From NCBI GenBank assembly GCA_003160755.1, contig QEXZ01000118.1, forward strand, positions 1 through 5,085: a stretch of DNA of 5,085 nt, in the 5' to 3' direction. Positions 1-5,085 of this stretch are shown here, in pieces. The stretch comes from Methanomicrobiales archaeon. Its GTDB lineage: Archaea > Halobacteriota > Syntropharchaeia > Alkanophagales > Methanospirareceae. Below the pieces are notes generated by a model. It searched no databases. It saw only the letters and a program-made list of their open reading frames with translations, and had not been told where the DNA came from. Made by a program: the position numbers and the translations under genes. Position 1 is the stretch's first letter, and every line of letters starts with the position of its first letter.

Positions 1-1
1 A

Positions 2-199
2 CTTTACAGCAGTCTAAATGATGGGTTGGAGATAAACAAAGCGTATTTGAAGGAGTGCATCAGCCGCTGTAACACTGCAAAATATCTGATTGAAATCGGC
101 TATAAGAAGGATGTTGAATTTGTTTCCCAGATAGACAAATATGATGTTGTTCCCATATTGAGGGAAGGTGTAATAAGGGAAATACGAGATGAGATATAA
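2..199 (+). CDS. comB: 2-phosphosulfolactate phosphatase (ComB), C-terminal part
   Basis: This is the 3' end of a gene that begins upstream of the window: 65 codons are open from base 2 to the TAA at 197-199. ComB removes phosphate from 2-phosphosulfolactate to give sulfolactate, the second step of coenzyme M biosynthesis in the cytoplasm. The visible segment has the pattern I recall for the ComB C-terminus: a Ser-containing helix ending in AKYLIEIG, then KKDVEF, then IDKYDVVP followed by a short Gly-containing tail. No catalytic residues are visible because the N-terminal part is missing. The last 11 nt overlap the start of comC, which implies co-transcription and coupled translation. The identification rests on a short fragment but is strongly supported by the comC and comDE genes that follow. 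Confidence 0.75.
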   Translation, partial: LYSSLNDGLEINKAYLKECISRCNTAKYLIEIGYKKDVEFVSQIDKYDVVPILREGVIREIRDEI

Positions 200-1187
200 G
201 CCAGAGAATTTAAGGCATGATATGGAAGAGGTGTTAACCAAACTTGGGACTCTGGAAGAAGATGCGAAAGTAGTGTCGGAGGCACTTTTAAGAGCCGAAA
301 TGCGAGGATTCGGTTCTCATGGCATCCTAAGATTTCCAAAATTAATCAGCTCCATCGAGCACGGTTTTCAAAAAACAAAGACCAGGATAACGATCGAAAG
401 AGAAACAACCAATTCAGCACTGATAAATGGAAACAGCGGTTTAGGAATAGTGGTTGCAAAGAAAGCAATGGAACTTGCGATTGAAAAAGCGAGGAGCAAC
501 GGCATTGCTGCTATTGGGGTTCATAACACGAACCATTTTGGAATGGCGGGTTATTACGCTGAAATGGCAGCAAGAAGAGATATGATAGGAATTGTTATGT
601 GCAATACAGAGCCAGCAATGGCACCCTTTGGGGGGAAGACGCCGATTCTTGGAACAAACCCTGTTTCAGTTGCAATACCAACCAAGAAACATCCGGTCGT
701 ATTGGACACCGCAACGACCAATATTGCAAAAGGAAGGATTCTGAAAGCGAAGAAAGAAAAAAAGCTATTGCCAGAGGATTGCGCGCTGGACAGAGAAGGA
801 AATCCAACGATAAATCCAGAAAAGGTTTTCAGTTTACTGCCTCTTGGCGGAAAAAACTTTGGTTACAAAGGCTATGGATTGTCGTTTGTTATTGATATTT
901 TGTGCGGGCACCTGGTGAATGCGGAAAGCGGAAAGGACGTCAAAGGCACGGTAACGCTGGAAAAATGCACAAAAGGCGACCTTTTTATCGTGATAAACCC
1001 CTCATGTTTTACTGATATTGACCTATTCAAATCAAAGGTGGACCGATTGATACAGGATGTTGAAAATGACGGTGCTATGTTCCCGGGGGAGATAGAAGAA
1101 ATTAAAGAGGAACAAAATAGAAAAGGTGTAGAAATCCAAGATGAGATATATAACGAGTTCAAAAAAGTTGTAGAGAATATGGTGTGA
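189..1187 (+). CDS. comC: Sulfolactate dehydrogenase (ComC), Ldh2/MDH2-type NAD(P)-dependent oxidoreductase
   Basis: This encodes a 332-aa cytoplasmic enzyme of the Ldh2/MDH2 (YlbC/YiaK-like) family, which uses a non-Rossmann NAD(P) fold. Family hallmarks in order are: SHG with His44; the nucleotide/substrate loop VHNTNHFGMAGYY (111-123) with the expected catalytic His116; NTEPAMAPFGG (139-149); LGTNP (154-158); VVLDTAT (170-176); GYKGYGL (225-231); and FPGE near the C-terminus (298-301). Close relatives act on malate, lactate, ureidoglycolate or diketogulonate. The call of sulfolactate to sulfopyruvate (coenzyme M pathway, third step) rests mainly on position between comB and comDE. Length is slightly below the roughly 340-350 aa usual for the family. 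The ATG at 189 sits inside the end of comB with only a weak upstream GGGA, as expected for a coupled start. Without the context I would call it only malate/lactate/sulfolactate dehydrogenase. Confidence 0.88.
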   Translation: MRYKPENLRHDMEEVLTKLGTLEEDAKVVSEALLRAEMRGFGSHGILRFPKLISSIEHGFQKTKTRITIERETTNSALINGNSGLGIVVAKKAMELAIEKARSNGIAAIGVHNTNHFGMAGYYAEMAARRDMIGIVMCNTEPAMAPFGGKTPILGTNPVSVAIPTKKHPVVLDTATTNIAKGRILKAKKEKKLLPEDCALDREGNPTINPEKVFSLLPLGGKNFGYKGYGLSFVIDILCGHLVNAESGKDVKGTVTLEKCTKGDLFIVINPSCFTDIDLFKSKVDRLIQDVENDGAMFPGEIEEIKEEQNRKGVEIQDEIYNEFKKVVENMV

Positions 1188-1201
1188 AGATAGGATATAA
1201 A

Positions 1202-2350
1202 ATGCGCGAAATAGAAGAGAAGATAATAGAAATAATGAAAGACAATGGGATAGATGTTGTAGCGACATTACCATGCGATAAAGCCAAAAGTCTTTTTTAT
1301 CTTATTCCTCAACACTTTCACGAGGTCGCTCTAAACAAGGAAGAAGATGGAATCGGAATATGTGCTGGTGCATATCTCGCAGGTGGAAAACCAGCGATAG
1401 TTATGCAAAGCTCTGGATTGGGCAATTCCATGAATGCGTTAATGTCCCTTACCAGAACCTACGAGCTGCCTTTGCCGATAATAACGAGTTGGAGAGGCGT
1501 TTATAAGGAAAAGATACCTGCCCAAATACCGTTTAATAAAAACCTACCCAAGATGTTAAAAGCGTTTGATATTCCTTACACGATAATAGATGACAATTCT
1601 AAAATAAATTTGATAGACAACGCTATTTGCGACGCATATGAAAATAATAGAACTCACGTTGCATTGATTTCTCCAAAAACTTGGGAGAAAGAGAGAGAAG
1701 AAGAAAAAGGAGAAGCCATGGTGCATTTTCCAAAAAGAGAAAAAGAAACTATCCTGGAATATAAAAAAACGATTCACGAGCCAGAGATGACGAGATATGA
1801 TGCAATAAAAACAATAGCAGAATATTTAGATGAAGAAGCGGTTGTCTCCAATATAGGAATACCAAGTAAGGAATTGTATGAGATTAGTGATAGGGGGCTG
1901 AATTTTTATATGCTGGGTAGTTATAGCCAGGCGTCTTCAATAGGCTTGGGAATGGCATTAAAAACGAAAAGAGATACGGTTGTTCTCGACGGTGATGGAA
2001 GTTTGTTAGCAACCAGTGTATTGCCCATAATAGCAGCGGAAAGCCCCAAAAATCTATCCATTTTTTGTCTGGACAATGGCACGTTGGGAAGCACAGGGGA
2101 CCAGTTGACGAATGCTTATTCCGGTGTGGATATGGAATTAATGGCGATAAGCACGGGAATAAAAGAAACAAAAAAAGTGCACACAGAGAAGGAGTTAAAG
2201 TCAACTATCGAGGGTTTGTATGATAGTAAAGGACCGAGATTCGTTCACGTAATAGTGAAACCCGGTATCGTGGGGCAGAGCCCCACAGTAGGGAACATAA
2301 AGTTGACACCAGAGCAAATAAAGAGAAGATTTATGAAGGCTATGCTTTAG
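1202..2350 (+). CDS. comDE: Sulfopyruvate decarboxylase, fused ComD-ComE chain
   Basis: This thiamine-diphosphate (ThDP) enzyme decarboxylates sulfopyruvate to sulfoacetaldehyde, the fourth step of coenzyme M biosynthesis. Residues 1 to about 165 (382-aa form) are the ComD/PYR half, with LPC (23-25), the NKEEDGIGICAGAYLAGG stretch (45-62) carrying the glutamate expected to activate ThDP, and QSSGLGNSMNAL (69-80). Residues about 195-382 are the ComE/PP half, with VSNIGIPSKEL, FYMLGS, the ThDP/Mg motif GDGS (264-267) and the partner Asn292 in DNGTLGSTGDQ. The halves are joined by a very charged Glu/Lys/Arg linker (about 162-184). In Methanocaldococcus jannaschii ComD and ComE are separate subunits; here they are one chain. 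I chose ATG 1202, 14 nt after comC, because the ComD N-terminus normally starts with MR about two dozen residues before the PC motif. An in-frame GTG at 1184 would add MKIGYK and overlap comC by 4 nt. Confidence 0.93.
   Translation: MREIEEKIIEIMKDNGIDVVATLPCDKAKSLFYLIPQHFHEVALNKEEDGIGICAGAYLAGGKPAIVMQSSGLGNSMNALMSLTRTYELPLPIITSWRGVYKEKIPAQIPFNKNLPKMLKAFDIPYTIIDDNSKINLIDNAICDAYENNRTHVALISPKTWEKEREEEKGEAMVHFPKREKETILEYKKTIHEPEMTRYDAIKTIAEYLDEEAVVSNIGIPSKELYEISDRGLNFYMLGSYSQASSIGLGMALKTKRDTVVLDGDGSLLATSVLPIIAAESPKNLSIFCLDNGTLGSTGDQLTNAYSGVDMELMAISTGIKETKKVHTEKELKSTIEGLYDSKGPRFVHVIVKPGIVGQSPTVGNIKLTPEQIKRRFMKAML
2270..2286 (+). repeat. Perfect GC-rich inverted repeat inside comDE
   Basis: GTGGGGC (2270-2276), loop AGA, then GCCCCAC (2280-2286) form a perfect 7-bp stem with a 3-nt loop, 64 nt before the comDE stop codon. 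Flanking CCC (2261-2263) and GGG (2291-2293) could add an outer stem. It stands out in AT-rich sequence. No T-run follows directly, so it is not a classical intrinsic terminator. It encodes the VGQSPT stretch of ComDE, so protein constraint alone may explain it. Confidence 0.5.
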
Positions 2351-2371
2351 CGATACTCATATCTCTTATAG

Positions 2372-2400
2372 TATAAGATTATCTCTTATCTATATTTTTT
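2372..2400 (+). terminator. Probable end of the com operon transcript (weak hairpin plus T-run)
   Basis: Starting 22 nt after the comDE stop, ATAAGA (2373-2378) can pair with TCTTAT (2384-2389) across a 5-nt loop, followed by TATATTTTTT ending at 2400. The stem is AT-rich and weak, but archaeal termination depends mainly on U-rich tracts, so the T-run is the stronger evidence. An alternative pairing exists just upstream: CTTATA (2365-2370) with TATAAG (2372-2377). The element ATCTCTTAT also occurs twice as a direct repeat (2361 and 2381), 20 nt apart. Confidence 0.4.
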
Positions 2401-2416
2401 GCAGGCGATATTATAC

Positions 2417-2428
2417 AATTGGACAATT
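2417..2428. promoter_or_regulatory. Short inverted repeat upstream of the transporter promoter (possible operator)
   Basis: AATTG-GA-CAATT is a perfect 5+2+5 inverted repeat ending 14 nt before the BRE of the transporter promoter, a position used by activators or repressors in archaea. A second small inverted repeat, TAAAT-AGTG-ATTTA (2451-2464), overlaps the TATA box. Both are short and AT-rich, so chance is a real alternative. No regulator gene is in the window to match them with. Confidence 0.22.
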
Positions 2429-2442
2429 TAATGCACAAAATA

Positions 2443-2456
2443 GAAAAGTTTAAATA
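2443..2456 (+). promoter_or_regulatory. Archaeal BRE/TATA-box promoter of the ABC transporter operon
   Basis: The purine-rich BRE GAAAAG (2443-2448) directly precedes TTTAAATA (2449-2456), a close match to the archaeal TATA consensus. With the usual spacing of about 25 nt, transcription would start near 2478-2484, leaving a leader of about 50-55 nt before the start codon. A second TATA-like stretch (TATAAAAA, 2483-2490) is less well placed and lacks a clear BRE. The promoter implies that the transporter is transcribed separately from the com operon. Confidence 0.6.
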
Positions 2457-2520
2457 GTGATTTACGCTAAAGGATATTTATGTATAAAAAAATGTTATGT
2501 AGTATAGAATGGAAAAATTT

Positions 2521-2530
2521 AGGGGGTGAT
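2521..2530 (+). promoter_or_regulatory. Strong ribosome-binding site that fixes the start of the binding-protein gene
   Basis: AGGGGGTGAT differs by one base from AGGAGGTGAT, the full complement of the archaeal 16S rRNA 3' end, and lies 4 nt before ATG 2535. The in-frame GTG at 2526 is part of this site and so is very unlikely to be the start codon. Confidence 0.85.
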
Positions 2531-2534
2531 TGAG

Positions 2535-3554
2535 ATGGAAAAGAGAACCGCTATTATAGTAGCTGGGATATTAATTGCAGTTATAGTAATTGGTATAAGT
2601 GCTTATTTCATAACCAAACCTGCTACGATTCGTATTGGTTATCAACCAAGCACGCATCAAATTGCAGCGATGTTAGCATCCGAAAAGGGATGGTGGGAAG
2701 AGGATCTGGCGCAATTTGGTATAGAAAAGGTTACAATGAAAGAATTCTCTTCAGGACCTCCAGAGATGCATGCTATGCTTGCTGGAGACCTTGATGTAGC
2801 TTATGTAGGGACGGCACCACCTGTTGGTGCTATGTATGAAAGCTTAGATGCAAAGATAGTTGCAGGCGTGCAGACTCAAGGGTCTGCGATAGTTGTCCGC
2901 CCGGGGATCGCCGATGAATATGAACGTGAAGGACCTCTTTCTTTAAAAGACAAGACGATAGCAACATATCCTCCTACTTCAATTCAATATACAATTCTTA
3001 CAAAATGGCTTTCTGACAATGGAGTGGATCCAAAAAAGGATGTAGATATAAAGACAATGACACCAAGCGATGCTACTACCGCTATTGCTGCTAAAAAGGT
3101 GGATGTTGTCTTTGTTCCCAGTCCATATCCAGCAATAATCGAGGGGGAGGGTAGCGGAAAGATTGTGGAATGGTCAGGGGCGATAAGACCAAACCATGCA
3201 TGTTGTTGCCTATTGGTTAGCGGGGAACTAATCAGAGAGCATCCAGACATCGTTAAGCAGATAATCAGAACACACATAAATGCAACAGAGTACGAGAAGG
3301 AGCAACCTGATGAAGCAGCAGAAATTTTCGCAAAGTGGAAAAAAGCAGATGTGGCAACGATAAAGCATTCTATAAACATAAGCGATATGCTTTGGATTCA
3401 CGATCCACATCTGGAAGTGGAGACCACACTCGAATTCGCTGAGTACATGTATGAATTAAATAAGGAGAGATACGAGACAAAGGGGATAAAAATGCTTGAA
3501 AGAGAAGACATCTTTGATACCAGTTTCTATGACGAAATAACGGGGAAAAGATGA
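2535..3554 (+). CDS. ABC transporter substrate-binding protein, NitT/TauT/SsuA family, membrane-anchored
   Basis: This 339-aa extracytoplasmic binding protein would capture the substrate for the permease and ATPase encoded just downstream. The N-terminus is MEKR followed by a hydrophobic segment (about 6-24). No lipobox cysteine follows, so it is probably an uncleaved anchor or a plain signal peptide. The mature part begins with IRIGYQPSTHQIAAML and continues with GWWEEDL, AMLAGDLDVAYVGTAPPVGAM (about 81-101), YPPTSIQYTILTKWL (about 145-159) and SPYPAIIEGEG. This is the periplasmic-binding-protein type II layout of nitrate/taurine/alkanesulfonate receptors (SsuA/TauA, NMT1-like). The substrate cannot be told from sequence; the com neighbours suggest a sulfonate. 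An uncommon Cys-Cys-Cys run lies at 223-225 in NHACCCLLVSG. The start at ATG 2535 is set by the strong ribosome-binding site; a GTG nine bases earlier lies inside that site. Confidence 0.88.
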   Translation: MEKRTAIIVAGILIAVIVIGISAYFITKPATIRIGYQPSTHQIAAMLASEKGWWEEDLAQFGIEKVTMKEFSSGPPEMHAMLAGDLDVAYVGTAPPVGAMYESLDAKIVAGVQTQGSAIVVRPGIADEYEREGPLSLKDKTIATYPPTSIQYTILTKWLSDNGVDPKKDVDIKTMTPSDATTAIAAKKVDVVFVPSPYPAIIEGEGSGKIVEWSGAIRPNHACCCLLVSGELIREHPDIVKQIIRTHINATEYEKEQPDEAAEIFAKWKKADVATIKHSINISDMLWIHDPHLEVETTLEFAEYMYELNKERYETKGIKMLEREDIFDTSFYDEITGKR

Positions 3555-4324
3555 GGCTACCGACAAAAGAGAAAGGGCTATGGTTAGTTCCTCTAATCAT
3601 AGTCCTCCTCCTCTGGGAGTTTACGGCGGGATATGTGATAAGAAATCCATTAATTTTGCCACGCTTCACAGCCGTTATTTTTTCCATTTATACGCTTAGG
3701 GATGTTTTGATAGCCGATATGCTCGTCAGTCTCCTTCACTTTGGTATAGGGGTGGCATTAGCATTTTCTGCAGCACTTCCTCTGGCAATTGCTATGGGAT
3801 GGTTCAGGAATGTGTTCAAAGCGATAGACCCAATTATCGAAATCTTAAGACCTATACCCCCTCTTGCATGGATACCTGTTGCAATTCTCTGGATAGGTCT
3901 TAACCACTCAGCAGCGGGATTTATCATATTCATCGGCGCATTTTTTCCAATCTTAATTGACAGCTATACAGGATTCAGAAATGTGCCAAAGGTGTTAGTG
4001 GAAACGGGTAAAGTATTGGGCTGCATTGGAGATAAAAAGCAGATAAAATATGTTGCTTTTCCTTACGCACTTCCTTCGGTTGCAACAGGCACTCGAGTTG
4101 GGATGGGAGTTGGATGGATGTGTGTAGTCGCAGCGGAAATGTTTGGGGTTAGTAATCGTGGACTTGGCTACCGACTTTTCAACGAGTTTTACTGGCTGCA
4201 TCAGATGGACTATGTGGTAGCTTACATGCTTATTTTGGGACTGTTAGCGCTATGCTTAGACCGCTTATTCAGGCATTTTGTAGAGGATAAACTATTAAAA
4301 TGGAAGAAGGGGATAGTGAAATAA
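3551..4324 (+). CDS. ABC transporter permease, SsuC/TauC/NitT type
   Basis: This 257-aa integral membrane subunit, normally a homodimer, forms the import channel. Hydrophobic segments are visible at about 11-29, 54-83, 104-138, 183-200 and 221-238, consistent with about six helices of the binding-protein-dependent transport family (BPD_transp_1). Diagnostic stretches are LRPIPPLAWIPVAILWIGL (99-117) and the cytoplasmic EAA coupling loop, ETGKVLGCIGDKKQIKYVAFPYALPS (about 151-176), where the invariant Gly and the xxLPS end are present. These match SsuC/TauC. The length is typical. Its ATG overlaps the TGA of the binding-protein gene (ATGA), so translation is probably coupled, and GGGG at 3542-3545 gives a ribosome-binding site with good spacing. 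The substrate is unknown. Confidence 0.92.
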   Translation: MRLPTKEKGLWLVPLIIVLLLWEFTAGYVIRNPLILPRFTAVIFSIYTLRDVLIADMLVSLLHFGIGVALAFSAALPLAIAMGWFRNVFKAIDPIIEILRPIPPLAWIPVAILWIGLNHSAAGFIIFIGAFFPILIDSYTGFRNVPKVLVETGKVLGCIGDKKQIKYVAFPYALPSVATGTRVGMGVGWMCVVAAEMFGVSNRGLGYRLFNEFYWLHQMDYVVAYMLILGLLALCLDRLFRHFVEDKLLKWKKGIVK

Positions 4325-4325
4325 A

Positions 4326-5085
4326 ATGAACCACAAGCTCGAGCTTCGGAACGTAACGAAGACGTTTAACACGGAGGAAGGGAAGATGGAGGCATTAGAG
4401 GGCATTAATATAGAAGTTAAACCAAACGAATTTTTGTGTATTATAGGTCCCTCAGGATGCGGTAAAACCACATTGCTAAGATTGGTAGCGGGCTTGGACT
4501 ATCCAAACAAAGGAGAGATTATCTTAGATGGTAAAGAAGTGAAAGGACCTTCCCCCGATAGAGGAATGGTATTCCAGGAATTTTCGTTATTCCCGTGGAG
4601 AACGGTTTTGAAGAATGTGGAATTTGGACTGGAAATTAAAGGAATGAAGGATAAAGAAAGGAGAGAGATTGCAGAAAAATACATAGAGCTTGTAGGTTTG
4701 AAAGGATTTGAGAACAGGTATCCTTACGAACTCTCAGGAGGTATGAAGCAAAGGGTAGCGATTGCAAGAGCTCTCGCAACTGAACCCGCAATTTTATTAA
4801 TGGATGAACCTTTTGGCTCGGTAGATGCACAAACGAGAAACATACTTCAGGAAGAGCTGCTGGAAATTTGGGCGAGGACAAAAAAAACCGTCTTGTTCGT
4901 AACGCACAGCGTTGACGAAGCGGTGTACCTCGCAGATAGAGTTGCGGTGATGTCCGCGAGACCTGGTTGCCTTGTTAAGTGCCTCGATATTAACATACCG
5001 CGACCAAGGAAACGAACGAGTTTAGAAGTGAATGAATTCAGGGGGAAGTTGCTCATGTTGCTCAGCTTAGAACGCTCAAAGGCGT
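4326..5085 (+). CDS. ABC transporter ATP-binding protein, SsuB/TauB type (3' end beyond the window)
   Basis: An open frame of 253 codons runs from ATG 4326 to the window end without a stop. It is the cytoplasmic ATPase of the importer. All nucleotide-binding motifs are intact: Walker A GPSGCGKTT (41-49), Q-loop Gln84 in VFQEFSLFPW, signature LSGGMKQR (136-143), Walker B ILLMDEP (156-162) with Glu161, D-loop around Asp167 (GSVDAQTR, where relatives more often have ALD), and H-loop His194 in VTHSVDEA. The SLFPW and THSVDEA wording is typical of the nitrate/sulfonate/taurine (SsuB/TauB) subfamily. Those proteins are about 250-265 aa, so only a short C-terminal tail should be missing. The start codon is 1 nt after the permease stop, with AGGGG (4308-4312) and GTGA (4316-4319) upstream. 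An eight-A run (4880-4887) keeps the frame. Confidence 0.93.
   Translation, partial: MNHKLELRNVTKTFNTEEGKMEALEGINIEVKPNEFLCIIGPSGCGKTTLLRLVAGLDYPNKGEIILDGKEVKGPSPDRGMVFQEFSLFPWRTVLKNVEFGLEIKGMKDKERREIAEKYIELVGLKGFENRYPYELSGGMKQRVAIARALATEPAILLMDEPFGSVDAQTRNILQEELLEIWARTKKTVLFVTHSVDEAVYLADRVAVMSARPGCLVKCLDINIPRPRKRTSLEVNEFRGKLLMLLSLERSKA

Noticed and set aside
188..198. GATGAGATATA at 188-198 repeated at 1140-1150, at both ends of comC
   Set aside because: It is only 11 nt of AT-rich sequence and falls in different reading contexts; there is no sign of a mobile element or recombination site.
599..895. 98-codon + strand frame inside comC
   Set aside because: It is an out-of-frame shadow of comC, whose own frame carries all the Ldh2 family motifs.
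1184..1201. GTG at 1184 as the comDE start
   Set aside because: It would give a 4-nt overlap with comC, which is plausible, but it has no clear ribosome-binding site. It also adds six residues before the MR start expected by comparison with ComD. Kept as an alternative, not the first choice.
2526..2534. GTG at 2526 as the start of the binding-protein gene
   Set aside because: It lies inside AGGGGGTGAT, the ribosome-binding site itself; ATG 2535 follows with correct spacing.
2984..3379. 131-codon open frame on the minus strand within the binding-protein gene
   Set aside because: It is fully antisense to a well-supported gene, its composition is that of a mirrored coding frame, and no family motif is recognisable. 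The other minus-strand frames are rejected for the same reasons.
4880..4887. Run of eight A in the ATPase gene as a possible frameshift
   Set aside because: The frame is intact on both sides: Walker B lies before it and the H-loop His194 after it.

Overview
The window looks archaeal and, on gene content, most like a methanogen or a related methane/alkane-oxidising euryarchaeote. It is AT-rich with heavy use of AGA/ATA codons. The one clear intergenic promoter has an archaeal TATA box (TTTAAATA) preceded by a purine-rich BRE, and the best ribosome-binding site (AGGGGGTGAT) is nearly a perfect match to the archaeal anti-Shine-Dalgarno sequence. All supported genes are on the + strand. The species cannot be named from this sequence.

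Left half (1-2350): three tightly packed genes of coenzyme M (2-mercaptoethanesulfonate) biosynthesis. The 3' end of comB (2-phosphosulfolactate phosphatase) overlaps comC (sulfolactate dehydrogenase, Ldh2-type) by 11 nt. comC is followed at once by comDE (sulfopyruvate decarboxylase with the D and E parts fused in one chain). Together they convert phosphosulfolactate to sulfolactate, sulfopyruvate and then sulfoacetaldehyde. comA, which would make phosphosulfolactate from PEP and sulfite, is not visible and may lie upstream.

Intergenic region (2351-2534): a weak hairpin plus T-run ends the com operon. It is followed by a short inverted repeat, a TATA/BRE promoter, a 17-codon upstream reading frame and a strong ribosome-binding site.

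Right half (2535-5085): an ABC importer of the nitrate/taurine/alkanesulfonate (NitT/TauT/Ssu) family. It has a membrane-anchored substrate-binding protein, a permease overlapping it by 4 nt (ATGA), and an ATPase that runs off the window end nearly complete. The substrate is not readable from sequence. Beside com genes, the natural hypothesis is uptake of a C2/C3 sulfonate or of coenzyme M itself, so that this locus would combine making and scavenging of the cofactor.
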